Part shown: positions 44,761 to 53,713 of the stretch, piece by piece | Numbering within the stretch: the stretch's first letter is position 1 | Layout: each line of letters begins with the position of its first letter | Source: Rhizobium sp. Leaf306 | Lineage (GTDB): Bacteria; Pseudomonadota; Alphaproteobacteria; Rhizobiales; Rhizobiaceae | NCBI RefSeq assembly: GCF_001423425.1 | Contig: NZ_LMNX01000004.1 | Span: 248,001 to 312,000, forward strand | DNA length: 64,000 nucleotides | Direction: 5' to 3' | Translations under genes and position numbers: made by a program | The notes under the pieces: model-generated | Seen by the model: the letters and a program-made list of their open reading frames with translations, nothing else | The model's database searches: none | What the model was told of the DNA's origin: nothing

Positions 44761-46608
44761 TCAGGCCACCTGCACGACGTGGCCTGCGCCGACTTCGCGA
44801 TATTCCCGCACCGGCGGCACGAAATCGACAGACCGGATCGGGCTCTTGATCTCTTCGGTGGAAAGGTTGCGCTTGATCCGGCGCCGCGAGGGATCGGGCA
44901 CCGGCACCGCCGACATCAACTTCTTCGTATAGGGATGCTGCGGATTTTCAAACACGGCCGCGCGCGGGCCGATTTCGACGATTTCGCCCAGATACATCAC
45001 CGCCACCCGGTGGCTGACGCGCTCCACCACGGCCATGTCGTGGGAGATAAACAGGAAGGCGAGGTTGAGAGACTGCTGCAGGTCGAGCAGCAGGTTGCAG
45101 ACCTGCGCCTTGATCGACACGTCGAGCGCCGACACCGCTTCGTCGGCAACGATCACCTTCGGATCGAGCATCAAAGCCCTGGCGATCGCGATGCGCTGCC
45201 GCTGGCCGCCGGAAAACTCGTGCGGGAAGCGCCGCATCATGTCGGCCGAAAGTCCGACCTTTTCGAGAAGGTTCGCCGCCTTTTCACGCGCCTGCGCCTT
45301 GGTGCCGAGCTTGTGCTCGATAAACGGTTCGGCGACAGCCGACCCCACGCTCATGCGCGGGTTGAGCGAGGCGAACGGATCCTGGAACACCATCTGGATC
45401 GACCGGCGCATGGTTCGAAGCGCATGCTGGTCGAGGCTCATCACGTCGTAGCCGTCCACCTGAACGGTACCGCTGGTCGGCGTGATCAGCCGCGTCACGG
45501 ATCGTCCGGTGGTCGACTTGCCGCAACCGGATTCACCCACCAGCGCAAGCGTTTCGCCGGCATAGAGATCGAACGAGACCTTTTCCACCGCATGCACTGC
45601 CCCGGACTTGCGTCCGAGAAGGCCGGAATGGATGTCGAACCGCGTCGTCAGGTCCTTCACGTCAAGGATCGGCGTCTTGCCCTTGGCAACCGTGTCGAAC
45701 ACTTCGCCCAGAACCTGCTGTTCGCCTGTGTTGACATCGATCAGCGGAAACCGCATCGGCAGCTTGCTCTGCCCCATAGACCCGAGCCTCGGCACGGCGG
45801 ACAGAAGCGCTCGCGTGTAGGCATGCTGGCCGCGGTGGAAAATATCGCCGGTCTGGCCGGTTTCCACCGCATCGCCACGGAACATCACGATCGTCCGGTC
45901 AGCCACTTCCGCCACAACGCCCATGTCATGGGTGATGAACAGGACAGACATGCCCTCTTCTTCCTGCAGCATCTTGATGAGGTCGAGGATCTGCCCCTGG
46001 ATCGTCACGTCCAGCGCCGTCGTCGGCTCGTCGGCAATCAGAAGCTTCGGCTTGGCCGCAAGCGCCATGGCGATCATCACGCGCTGTCGCATGCCGCCGG
46101 AAAACTGGTGCGGATATTCGTCGAACCGGCTCTTGGCATTCGGGATGCGGACTTTTTCGAGAAGCCGTATCACCTCCGCCTTTGCCTCGGCCTTGGAGAT
46201 TTTGGTGTGAACCGTCAGCGCCTCTGCGATCTGCTTTCCAATCGGGAAGATCGGATTGAGCGAGGTCATCGGCTCCTGGAAGATCATCGAGATGTCGTTG
46301 CCGCGCACCCGCCGCATCTCCTCCTCCGGCAGGGCCAGAAGCTCCTTGCCCTGAAGAAAGACCTGCCCCTCGATCCGGCTCGAATTCTTCTGCAACAGCC
46401 GCATGATCGACAGCGACGTCACCGATTTGCCGGAGCCGCTTTCGCCCACGATCGCAACCGTCTCGCGCGGTGCCACATCAAACGAGATGTTGCGCACAAC
46501 CGTCTTCCATTCGTCGTTCACCTTGAACGACGTCGTCAGGTTCTTCACAGACAGGACCGGAGTGACCGATCCGCCAGACTGTTCCATCGCAGGTCCGGAA
46601 AGCAGCAT
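44761..46608 (-). CDS. Peptide ABC transporter, fused double ATPase (DppD-DppF type)
   Basis: 615 residues with two complete ATPase halves, as in YejF/GsiA. First half: [12 protein letters not shown] (about 53), [20 protein letters not shown] signature, [13 protein letters not shown]. Second half (from about 310): [42 protein letters not shown] peptide-transporter C-terminal extension follows each half. AAGGAAA precedes the ATG. The matching binding protein and permeases are divergent at 48170-51976, which lack their own ATPase. Confidence 0.93.
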   Translation of the reverse strand: MLLSGPAMEQSGGSVTPVLSVKNLTTSFKVNDEWKTVVRNISFDVAPRETVAIVGESGSGKSVTSLSIMRLLQKNSSRIEGQVFLQGKELLALPEEEMRRVRGNDISMIFQEPMTSLNPIFPIGKQIAEALTVHTKISKAEAKAEVIRLLEKVRIPNAKSRFDEYPHQFSGGMRQRVMIAMALAAKPKLLIADEPTTALDVTIQGQILDLIKMLQEEEGMSVLFITHDMGVVAEVADRTIVMFRGDAVETGQTGDIFHRGQHAYTRALLSAVPRLGSMGQSKLPMRFPLIDVNTGEQQVLGEVFDTVAKGKTPILDVKDLTTRFDIHSGLLGRKSGAVHAVEKVSFDLYAGETLALVGESGCGKSTTGRSVTRLITPTSGTVQVDGYDVMSLDQHALRTMRRSIQMVFQDPFASLNPRMSVGSAVAEPFIEHKLGTKAQAREKAANLLEKVGLSADMMRRFPHEFSGGQRQRIAIARALMLDPKVIVADEAVSALDVSIKAQVCNLLLDLQQSLNLAFLFISHDMAVVERVSHRVAVMYLGEIVEIGPRAAVFENPQHPYTKKLMSAVPVPDPSRRRIKRNLSTEEIKSPIRSVDFVPPVREYREVGAGHVVQVA

Positions 46609-46684
46609 GCATGTTTCCTTGGTTTAGGCGGCCCCGTCGCGACTGGTGGCGGCATCGCGAGGGGCCGGTCGGAAGAGGATACGA

Positions 46685-47848
46685 TCAGGCGGCGAGCGCC
46701 GTTTCGGCAAGCGAAACCCAGTAGCTCACGCCATAGGGAATGGCCTCGTCGTTAAAGTCGTAGGCCGCATTGTGAAGATTGGCGGTATCGCCATTGCCGA
46801 GGAAGATGAAGGCACCCGGCCGCTGCTCCAGCATGTAGGAGAAGTCTTCAGCGCCCATATGCGGTGCCGCATTGGCGTCGACCTTGCCCTGACCTGCCAC
46901 TTTCGAGGCGATCCCGACGGCAAAATCGGTCTCGTTGTCATGGTTGAAGGTGACCGGATAGCCGCGATTGTAGACGACCTCGGCCGTTGCGCCGTGTGCA
47001 ATCGCGGTCGCCTCGGCGACTTCCTTCAGGCGTTTCTGGGCAAAGTCGCGCGTCTCAGGCAAAAGCGTGCGCACGGTGCCGGCAAGCGTCACGAAGGCCG
47101 GAATGACGTTGCTCGCCTGGCCGCCATGGATCGATGCGACCGTGACAACCAGGGATTTCAGAGGATCCGTCTCGCGGGAAACGACGGACTGCAGCGCGAT
47201 CACCACATGCGATGCGGTCAGCACCGGGTCGATCGAAAGGTGCGGCTGCGCGGCATGGCTGCCACGACCGGAAATGGTGATCTCGAACGTATCGGCCGCC
47301 GCCATGATGCCGCCCTTGCGGATCGAGAAACTGCCGACCGGAAGCGCCGGTGCGTTGTGCATGCCATAGACTTCCTTGATGGCGAACTTGTCCATCATCC
47401 CGTCCTCGATCATCGCAAGCGCGCCTGCGCCGCCTTCTTCGGCAGGCTGGAAGATGACAGCGACGGAGCCCTTGAAATTGCGGGTCTCGGAAAGATACTG
47501 GGCCGCACCCAGAAGCATTGCGGTATGTCCGTCATGGCCGCAGGAATGCGCCTTGCCCGGCGTTTTCGAAGCCCACGGCACGCCTGATGTCTCGAGGATC
47601 GGCAGCGCGTCCATATCGGCACGGAACCCTATGGTAGGACCATCACCCTGGTTTCCCTTGATAATGCCGACGACGCCCGTCTTGCCGATGCCGCTCTCAA
47701 CCACATCGCAACCAAAAGCTTTCAGCTTCTCGGCAACGAAGGCGGATGTGTAGTGAACGTCGTAGAGAAGCTCCGGATTCTCGTGCAGATGGCGTCTCCA
47801 TTCTGCAACCTGATCCTGCATTTCAGCGACGCGGTTGATGACAGGCAT
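46685..47848 (-). CDS. M20-family amidohydrolase (hippurate hydrolase/N-acyl-amino acid hydrolase type)
   Basis: 387 residues. RRHLHENPELLYDVHYTSAF, FRADMDALPI and HSCGHDGHTAMLLGAA are the M20D signatures with metal ligands Cys/His/Asp; MGAEDFSYML lies near the C-terminus. These enzymes hydrolyse N-acyl amino acids, hippurate or IAA conjugates. It lies upstream of the fused ATPase gene on the same strand and opposite the peptide binding protein, so the imported compound is probably an acylated amino acid or short peptide. Confidence 0.92.
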   Translation of the reverse strand: MPVINRVAEMQDQVAEWRRHLHENPELLYDVHYTSAFVAEKLKAFGCDVVESGIGKTGVVGIIKGNQGDGPTIGFRADMDALPILETSGVPWASKTPGKAHSCGHDGHTAMLLGAAQYLSETRNFKGSVAVIFQPAEEGGAGALAMIEDGMMDKFAIKEVYGMHNAPALPVGSFSIRKGGIMAAADTFEITISGRGSHAAQPHLSIDPVLTASHVVIALQSVVSRETDPLKSLVVTVASIHGGQASNVIPAFVTLAGTVRTLLPETRDFAQKRLKEVAEATAIAHGATAEVVYNRGYPVTFNHDNETDFAVGIASKVAGQGKVDANAAPHMGAEDFSYMLEQRPGAFIFLGNGDTANLHNAAYDFNDEAIPYGVSYWVSLAETALAA

Positions 47849-47942
47849 TTGGGCAATCCTCTAGATTTATTAGTATTTCCAGTCTCGAAGGCTGGGATAT
47901 TGCGACGGCTTCCACAGGATTTGCAAGCGTCAATTTTCGCGC

Positions 47943-47971
47943 TTGAACATAAAATAGGCCTATGCTTAGAT
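47943..47971 (+). promoter_or_regulatory. Candidate promoter in the 321-bp gap before the peptide-binding protein
   Basis: TTGAAC (47943-47948), 17-bp spacer, TTAGAT (47966-47971). The spacer contains the perfect palindrome ATAGGCCTAT (47954-47963), a possible operator. The rest of 47849-48169 is AT-richer than its surroundings in the first half and has no convincing gene. A frame upstream of the signal peptide (from 48086) and a five-codon frame after AGGAGG at 48036 look accidental. Confidence 0.4.
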
Positions 47972-48169
47972 GGCTCAAATTTTGATCACCTCGGCATATT
48001 GCGGGTATCAAATGTAATAAACGACTTACTTTTCAGGAGGATGCGGGAATTCTAATCTGCGACGCGCCAGGGAAGACAGGGCGCCATGCAGCTCGACGGC
48101 ATCGACACCGGCAAACGGGCGATCCGGGCACTAAAATCGAGACAAATCAACATCAAGGGGAATAGCAGC

Positions 48170-49879
48170 ATGAAGAAGTTGAAGCACCTACTGGTCGGCA
48201 CGGTGGCCGTGCTCGCCCTGGGTGGCACCGCAGCCCACGCCGAGCGCGGCACTGACGGAGACCTGAAGGCCCTGTTCTGGCAGGCCGTTTCCACGTTGAA
48301 CCCGTATCTTTCGGGCGGCACGAAGGAAGTCTTTGCATCCTCGATCGTGATTGAGCCCCTCGCCCGCTACGACGAAAAGGGCGAACTGGTTCCGTGGCTC
48401 GTCACCGAGATCCCGACGGTCGAAAACGGCGGCGTTGCAAAAGACCTTCTCAGCATGACCTGGAAGATCAAGCCGGGCGTCAAATGGTCCGACGGCACGG
48501 CGTTTACCGCTGAAGACGTGATCTTCACCTGGAAATACTGCACGGCGCCGGATGGCGGCTGCGCCCAGGCGGCCCAGTACGAAGGTGTCAAGAATGTCGA
48601 GGCGATCGACCCGAACACCGTCAAGATCACCTTCACCGAACCCAAGCCATACCCCTACTCGGCCTTTGTCGGCGCCCAGTCGCCGGTCATCCAGGCCAAG
48701 CAGTTCAAGGATTGCGTCGGCGCCAAGGCTCCCGGCTGCACGGCCGCCAACTTCGGACCGATCGGCACCGGCGCCTTCATGGTGGCCGATTTCAAGCCGA
48801 ACGACGTCATCACCTTCAAGGCCAACCCGAACTACCGCGATCCGGCAAAGCCTGCCTTTGCGTCGATCACCCTGAAGGGCGGCGGCGATGCGGCCTCTGC
48901 GGCTCGCGCCGTGCTTGAAACCGGCGAATACGACTATGCCTGGAACGCCCAGGTCGAGCCGGAAGTGCTGCAGACCATGCTCGCTGCCGGCAAGGGCCGT
49001 CTTGAAATCTCGTTCGGCACCCAGGTCGAGCGTATCAACCTCAACCACTTCAACGCCGATCCGTCGCTGGGCGCCAAGCGCTCCACCAAGGAAGCAGGCC
49101 CGCATCCGTCCCTGAGCGATCCGGCCGTGCGCCGTGCACTGTCGCTTGCCATCGACCGCGACATCATCGTCGAGGCCGGCTACGGCCAGTCCGGCAGGGC
49201 AACCTGCAACATCGTGCCCGCACCGGAAGTCGTCGCCTCCACCAAGAACGACAGCTGGTGCCTGAAGCAGGATATCGAAGGCGCCAACAAGCTGCTCGAA
49301 GATGCCGGCTGGAAGAAGGGTTCCGACGGCATTCGCGCCAAGGATGGCGTACGCCTTTCCTACCTCTACTCCACCTCGACCAACTCGGTTCGCCAGGCGA
49401 CCCAGGAACTGGTCAAGGCGATGTGGGCGGAAATCGGCGTTGATGCGGAACTCCGCAACGCGTCTGCCTCCGTCTTCTTCGGTGGCGACCCGGCAAGCCC
49501 GGACACGTTCCAGAAGTTCTATGCCGACGTCGAAATGTACACCAACAACTTCGATGGCACGGATCCTGAAAAGTATCTGGCGGAATGGCTGTGCGACAAG
49601 ATCCCCGGCCCGGCAAACGGCTGGCAGGGACAGAACATCCCGCGCTACTGCAACCCTGACTACGACAAGCTGGTCGGCGAACTCTCCAGAACCGCCGATC
49701 TCGACAAGCGCGCAGCGCTCGCCAAGCAGCTCAACGACATGCTGACCGAGGAAGGCGCGCATATCACGCTCGTCCACCGCGGTGACCAGTCGTCCTTCGC
49801 AGCCACCCTCGAAGGCATCAAGATGAACTCGTGGGACAGCCAGGTGTGGAACATCGCTGACTGGTCGCGCAAGAAGTAA
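48170..49879 (+). CDS. Peptide ABC transporter, family 5 periplasmic binding protein
   Basis: 569 residues from MKKLKHLLVGTVAVLALGGT with AAGGGG upstream; signal cleavage after AAHA. The mature protein has the family 5 pattern: YLSGGTKEVFASSIVIEPLA, WKIKPGVKWSDGTAFTAEDV, PIGTGAFMVADFKPND and DPAVRRALSLAIDRD. It binds oligopeptides or similar solutes. It heads a unit with two permeases, and the ATPase and an amidohydrolase are divergent. Confidence 0.94.
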   Translation: MKKLKHLLVGTVAVLALGGTAAHAERGTDGDLKALFWQAVSTLNPYLSGGTKEVFASSIVIEPLARYDEKGELVPWLVTEIPTVENGGVAKDLLSMTWKIKPGVKWSDGTAFTAEDVIFTWKYCTAPDGGCAQAAQYEGVKNVEAIDPNTVKITFTEPKPYPYSAFVGAQSPVIQAKQFKDCVGAKAPGCTAANFGPIGTGAFMVADFKPNDVITFKANPNYRDPAKPAFASITLKGGGDAASAARAVLETGEYDYAWNAQVEPEVLQTMLAAGKGRLEISFGTQVERINLNHFNADPSLGAKRSTKEAGPHPSLSDPAVRRALSLAIDRDIIVEAGYGQSGRATCNIVPAPEVVASTKNDSWCLKQDIEGANKLLEDAGWKKGSDGIRAKDGVRLSYLYSTSTNSVRQATQELVKAMWAEIGVDAELRNASASVFFGGDPASPDTFQKFYADVEMYTNNFDGTDPEKYLAEWLCDKIPGPANGWQGQNIPRYCNPDYDKLVGELSRTADLDKRAALAKQLNDMLTEEGAHITLVHRGDQSSFAATLEGIKMNSWDSQVWNIADWSRKK

Positions 49880-49888
49880 AGCAAAGCA

Positions 49889-49913
49889 GCCGGCAGCACA
49901 CAAAGCTGCCGGC
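49889..49913 (+). other. Hairpin after the peptide-binding protein gene
   Basis: GCCGGCAG/CTGCCGGC with a 9-nt loop, 10 bp after the stop, without a T-run. As after smoE, it probably stabilises the binding-protein mRNA relative to the permease part. Confidence 0.6.
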
Positions 49914-50046
49914 GTCCTTCCCGCTTGAGACTGGCATGATCTTTCCGAACTTCGGGCTCGGGAAGATCCGATGCGGCACATCAGGACTTCGCGCCCTATC
50001 ACCGCACTATGCGGCATGATCCGGCGTCGTCTGGAGTAATTCGTAC

Positions 50047-51057
50047 ATGTTCACATACACGTTGCGACGATTGTTCTTCGCAATACCGACCCTGCTGGTC
50101 ATCAGCTTCGTCATTTTCGCGTTGCTCGATCTGGCACCAAACGATCCGACCGGCGACCTGCCTCTGACGATCCCGCCGGAAGTCCGCGAACAGATCCGCG
50201 CCTCGCTCGGCATGGATCAGCCGTTTTTCATGCGCTATCTCTACTGGCTGCAACAGTTCTTCATCAACGAGCCGCTGAATATTCTCGAACGCCTCACAGG
50301 CTGGCAGTTCGGCGATGGGCAGCGCATGCGTGTCCTCTCCTGGGCAACGCGCAGCCCTGTCGTTGATCTCATCGTCCAGCGCCTGCCGCAGACGCTCTGG
50401 GTCGTTGGCCTCGCCTATCTGTTCGGCATTCTGATCGCCGTTCCGATCGGCGTCATCTCCGCCTACAAGCAGTATTCGATCTTCGACCAGGTCGGCACCT
50501 TCGTCTCGATGGTCGGCTATTCGGTGCCGACCTTCTTCACCGGCGTGCTTCTGATCGTCATCTTCTCGTCCTACCTCCAGTGGTTCCCGTCGGTCTACGA
50601 CACCAATCTGCAGGTCACGAACTTTGCCACCTTCGTTGCGCAGGCAAAGCAGATGGCCATGCCGGTCGCGGTTCTGGCGCTCTACAATGCGTCCCAGATC
50701 ACCCGCTTCGTGCGCGCCTCCATGCTCGACAACCTGCATCAGGACTATGTCCGCACCGCCCGCGCCAAGGGCGTCAAGGAAAACGTCGTGCTGCTCGTCC
50801 ACGTGCTGCGCAACAGCCTGATCCCGGTCGTGACTGTCATTGCGCTCGGCGTCCCCACCATCTTTTCCGGCGCCATCATCACCGAACAGATCTTTCGCGT
50901 GAACGGGCTGGGGCAATTGCTGATCGTCGCCGTCCAGGGCGCCGATATTCCTCTCGTTCAGACACTGACCTTCATTTTTGCGGTGCTGATCGTACTCTTC
51001 AACCTGATCGCCGACGTTCTCTACGGCATTCTTGACCCGAGGATCCGGTATGACTGA
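50047..51057 (+). CDS. Peptide ABC transporter permease (DppB type)
   Basis: 336 residues with about six membrane helices. MFTYTLRRLFFAIPTLLVIS is the typical start; the EAA region is near FVRASMLDNLHQDYVRTARA. The insertion around residues 70-105 (NEPLNILERLTGWQFGDGQR) is as in YejB-like permeases. Its stop overlaps the next permease start by 8 bp. Confidence 0.93.
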   Translation: MFTYTLRRLFFAIPTLLVISFVIFALLDLAPNDPTGDLPLTIPPEVREQIRASLGMDQPFFMRYLYWLQQFFINEPLNILERLTGWQFGDGQRMRVLSWATRSPVVDLIVQRLPQTLWVVGLAYLFGILIAVPIGVISAYKQYSIFDQVGTFVSMVGYSVPTFFTGVLLIVIFSSYLQWFPSVYDTNLQVTNFATFVAQAKQMAMPVAVLALYNASQITRFVRASMLDNLHQDYVRTARAKGVKENVVLLVHVLRNSLIPVVTVIALGVPTIFSGAIITEQIFRVNGLGQLLIVAVQGADIPLVQTLTFIFAVLIVLFNLIADVLYGILDPRIRYD

Positions 51058-51976
51058 CGCGACAATCGCAAACCCCGCACCCGCCAAGGCGTCATCGCCG
51101 ACCCGCTCCGCGTTCGCCGACATGTGGCGGCAGTTCCGGGCGCACAAGGGCGGCGTCGCCGGCCTCATCGTCTTCACCTTCATCGTGCTCGCCGTCTATG
51201 TCGGTCCCTATATCCACAGGGTCGCGCCGAACCAGCTGAACATCCGCGAGAAGAACCAGTGGCCATCGCTGGCGCATCCGTTCGGCACCGACAATCTCGG
51301 CAAGGACATGCTGGCCCAGGTTCTGGCCGGCGGCCGCATCTCGCTTGCGGTCGGCATCACCGCCATGCTGCTCGCGCTCTTCCTCGGCACGCTGGTGGGC
51401 GTCCTCTCGGGCTACTTCCGCAGGCTCGATGGGCCGTTGATGCGGTTGACGGACCTGTTCCTGGCCCTGCCGCTTCTGCCGCTTCTGCTCGTGATCCTGC
51501 TTCTGTTCCGCGATACGCTGCGCGCAGCCTTCGGACCGGAGACCGGCATCTTCATCCTGATCGTGGTCGTCATCGGCGTCACGAGCTGGATGCACACGGC
51601 ACGTATCGTGCGTGGCGATGTGCTTGCGGTCAAAAGCCAGGAATTCATCCTGGCCGCGAAATCGAGCGGCATGCGGGAATACCGGATCGTGCTGAGGCAT
51701 ATCCTGCCCAACGTCCTGTCCTCGATCATGGTGTCTGCGACGCTCGGCATTGCCTCAGCCATCATCACGGAATCGTCGCTTTCCTTCCTCGGCCTCGGCT
51801 TCCCGTCGGATTTCCCGACCTGGGGACGATTGCTGTTTGACGGCGCCAACTTCCTGCAGCTGACGCCATCACGCGTGCTGTGGCCAGGCCTTGCGATTTC
51901 TGCAACGGTTCTGAGCGTCAACTACATGGGCGATGCAATCCGCGATGCGCTCGATCCAAGAACCCTGAAGCGCTGA
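51050..51976 (+). CDS. Peptide ABC transporter permease (DppC type)
   Basis: 308 residues from MTDATIANPAPAKASS at 51050. It has an N-terminal cytoplasmic stretch, then six helices; HPFGTDNLGKDMLAQVLAGG and the EAA region LAVKSQEFILAAKSSGM are diagnostic of the DppC/YejE family. It is the last gene of the unit. Its stop codon lies inside a perfect 12-bp hairpin arm, followed by a terminator. Confidence 0.93.
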   Translation: MTDATIANPAPAKASSPTRSAFADMWRQFRAHKGGVAGLIVFTFIVLAVYVGPYIHRVAPNQLNIREKNQWPSLAHPFGTDNLGKDMLAQVLAGGRISLAVGITAMLLALFLGTLVGVLSGYFRRLDGPLMRLTDLFLALPLLPLLLVILLLFRDTLRAAFGPETGIFILIVVVIGVTSWMHTARIVRGDVLAVKSQEFILAAKSSGMREYRIVLRHILPNVLSSIMVSATLGIASAIITESSLSFLGLGFPSDFPTWGRLLFDGANFLQLTPSRVLWPGLAISATVLSVNYMGDAIRDALDPRTLKR

Positions 51977-52025
51977 TTTCAGCGCTTCAGATACGACCCG
52001 GAACGGCGGCGAAAGCCGCCGTTTT
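51965..52025 (+). terminator. Double hairpin terminator of the peptide transporter unit
   Basis: CTGAAGCGCTGA/TCAGCGCTTCAG (51965-51976, 51979-51990) spans the stop codon. It is followed by AACGGCGGC-GAAA-GCCGCCGTT (52002-52023) and TTCC. The second is a typical intrinsic terminator with a GAAA tetraloop. It isolates the EcfG promoter and small RNA that follow. Confidence 0.85.
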
Positions 52026-52075
52026 CCGTTGCGTCGTCCGCTCTCATTTTTTCTTCGATTTTTTGAAAATCTGCC

Positions 52076-52100
52076 GGAACCTTATTCCCGGACGCCCGTT
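52076..52100 (+). promoter_or_regulatory. EcfG-type promoter of the small RNA
   Basis: GGAAC (52076-52080), 16 bp, CGTT (52097-52100): an exact match to the alphaproteobacterial general-stress sigma consensus GGAAC-N16/17-CGTT. It points away from the upstream terminator towards 52107, where a stable RNA fold begins. Confidence 0.8.
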
Positions 52101-52106
52101 CTACTG

Positions 52107-52226
52107 ATGTCTGAAGGCGACCCCCCGTCCCCCGCCCTACAAAGAGCCTTCGGACATACTCTTCAATCCCCCTCGAAGAGAAGAACTGGCTCGGCTCCCT
52201 AGTGGAACCGAGCCAGCTCCGTTTTG
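52107..52226 (+). ncRNA. Candidate stress-induced small RNA with two C-rich loops
   Basis: Starting 7 bp after the EcfG -10 box, about 120 nt form three stem-loops. Stem 1 pairs 52107-52118 with 52146-52157 over 12 bp (one G-U); its 27-nt loop contains ACCCCCCGTCCCCCGCCC. Stem 2 pairs CTCTTC (52159-52164) with GAAGAG (52175-52180); the loop is AATCCCCCTC. Stem 3, CTGGCTCGG/CCGAGCCAG (52186-52194, 52208-52216), is followed by CTCCGTTTT as terminator. C-rich single-stranded loops are typical of alphaproteobacterial regulatory RNAs that pair with G-rich Shine-Dalgarno regions, such as GsrN, the EcfG-class RNA of Caulobacter. A 31-codon frame starts at 52107 but has no leader. The family is not established. 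Confidence 0.7.
52186..52225 (+). terminator. Intrinsic terminator of the small RNA
   Basis: A 9-bp GC-rich stem with a 13-nt loop (inner TCC/GGA can pair further), then CTCCG and TTTT. Moderate strength. Between it and the kinase gene (52227-52390) only minor hairpins such as GCCCGATG/CATCGGGC (52333-52355) are seen. Confidence 0.7.
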
Positions 52227-52390
52227 GGCCGCCGGTATCGCCGGCACGACTTGTTCCCTTGTGACGTGAAAACATGGCGCCGAGCAACGAACCCCGCATG
52301 GGGCTATCCCGGTGGCTCGACGTTCGCGAACAGCCCGATGCTTCGATCATCGGGCCTTCGCGTCACGTGGGGAATTGGTAGGCCCGACCT

Positions 52391-53458
52391 TCAGTCGCTG
52401 GCGCCTTCGAGCGGAAAGCTCAGGCGGTACTGAATGCGATCGTTGGAGATCACATATCGTGCCTTGCCGTTGACGGACGCAGGTACCACCCGTTCGAGAA
52501 CGGTGCTGCCGAAATGCGAACGCATCCCATCCTCGCTGACGTCGACACTGTCGTTTTCTATCAACGCCTCGTCCCAGACGATCTCAAGAACGTCATGCCC
52601 ATCCACGTGCACCCGGTTGGCCGCCACTTCGATCGGCAGGCGGCTGCGCATGACGGAGCCGTGACTGACGGCGTTGACCACCAGCTCGTGCAGTGCCAGC
52701 CCCACATGCAGCGATGCATTGGGCGTCAGCAGCACGTTGTCACCGCCCATGCGGACGAGATGCTTGTTGTCGGGAAGATACTTTTCGGTCTGTTGTTGAA
52801 CCAGATCGAACAGATAGGCGCCGCGCCAACTCGAATCGGTGATCAGGTCCTGACTCTGCGACAGCGAATAGAGCCGCCCCCGGAACTTGTGCAGGAAAAG
52901 ATCGAGCGACCCTGAATAGCGCGCCGTCTGCAGCGCGATGCTCTGGATGATCGCAAGCAGGTTCTTGGAGCGGTGACTGACTTCGCGCAGCAAGGCCCGG
53001 AGCAACCGCTCACGATGCCGCTCTTCCGACCGGTCATTGATCGTGGTGACCAGATGCAGGTTCCCGCCTTCGACGCCGACGGCCTGGACGCGGAATTCGA
53101 AGACCTGGTCCGAACCCGCCGTGACCTCGATATGGCCTTTGCGGCCAAGCTCAGTCATTTCCGATTTCAGCGTGTGGAGTTTCGCAGCCACGTCGTCGCC
53201 GAACAGGCTTGCATCGCTTGGCGCATCCACGCCTTGAAGCGACCAGACCTGAGGCAGGTTGGCAACGAGAAGGTAATTCTGCTGGGTGTCCTGGATAATG
53301 ATGCATGCGCCGAGATCAATCAGCGCTGGCATGAAAAACTCACGCAACTTGTCATCACTCTGACCAGCTTGCTGCCATGTCAGCGGATGCGTCACTTGGT
53401 AAACTCCGTTGCGACTTCCAGGCGAACGGAAGTCTGAATATAGACTTCCGCAACTCAT
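52391..53458 (-). CDS. HWE/HisKA_2-family sensor histidine kinase, probably of the general stress response
   Basis: 355 residues with no membrane helix. The N-terminal half (about 35-145) is PAS-like (LGACIIIQDTQQNYLLVANL). The phosphoacceptor region LLREVSHRSKNLLAII holds His162. The ATPase domain has LALHELVVNAVSHGSV in place of the usual N-box, typical of HisKA_2/HWE kinases. Such kinases phosphorylate PhyR. The gene lies next to phyR on the same strand and has its own exact EcfG-type promoter, so it is part of the stress circuit as well as a target of it. No receiver domain is attached. Confidence 0.9.
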   Translation of the reverse strand: MSCGSLYSDFRSPGSRNGVYQVTHPLTWQQAGQSDDKLREFFMPALIDLGACIIIQDTQQNYLLVANLPQVWSLQGVDAPSDASLFGDDVAAKLHTLKSEMTELGRKGHIEVTAGSDQVFEFRVQAVGVEGGNLHLVTTINDRSEERHRERLLRALLREVSHRSKNLLAIIQSIALQTARYSGSLDLFLHKFRGRLYSLSQSQDLITDSSWRGAYLFDLVQQQTEKYLPDNKHLVRMGGDNVLLTPNASLHVGLALHELVVNAVSHGSVMRSRLPIEVAANRVHVDGHDVLEIVWDEALIENDSVDVSEDGMRSHFGSTVLERVVPASVNGKARYVISNDRIQYRLSFPLEGASD

Positions 53459-53625
53459 TCAAGTTCAAAATCTTATAAAGTGTCGGTCTTGTCGAAACAA
53501 CCCAACCCTTTGGTAATCCTTAGCTCTAACGAGACGTACCAACCAGGCCAAATCTCTTTTTCAATATCCGCAGGTAAGTATCCCACGGACGCTTTAAATC
53601 AAGGGCAGACATCGCTCGGCATCAT

Positions 53626-53650
53626 AACGGGAAAGCAAGCGGGGCGTTCC
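53626..53650 (-). promoter_or_regulatory. EcfG-type promoter of the kinase gene
   Basis: On the minus strand GGAAC (53650-53646), 16 bp, CGTT (53629-53626). The predicted start near 53619 gives a leader of about 160 nt. It lies in the 255-bp gap between phyR and the kinase. Confidence 0.8.
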
Positions 53651-53713
53651 GATATCCCAGAACGCCTCTCTTTGGGGTTTGTTCCTGCCTAAAATCGATC
53701 GATGGCAGATAGA

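Noticed and set aside
44704..46755. Open frame of 683 codons on the plus strand
   Set aside because: Antisense to the fused double ATPase, with no recognisable domain.
48188..50017. Open frame of 609 codons on the minus strand
   Set aside because: Antisense to the family 5 binding protein with its signal peptide; no domain, Val/Gly/Asp-rich antisense composition.
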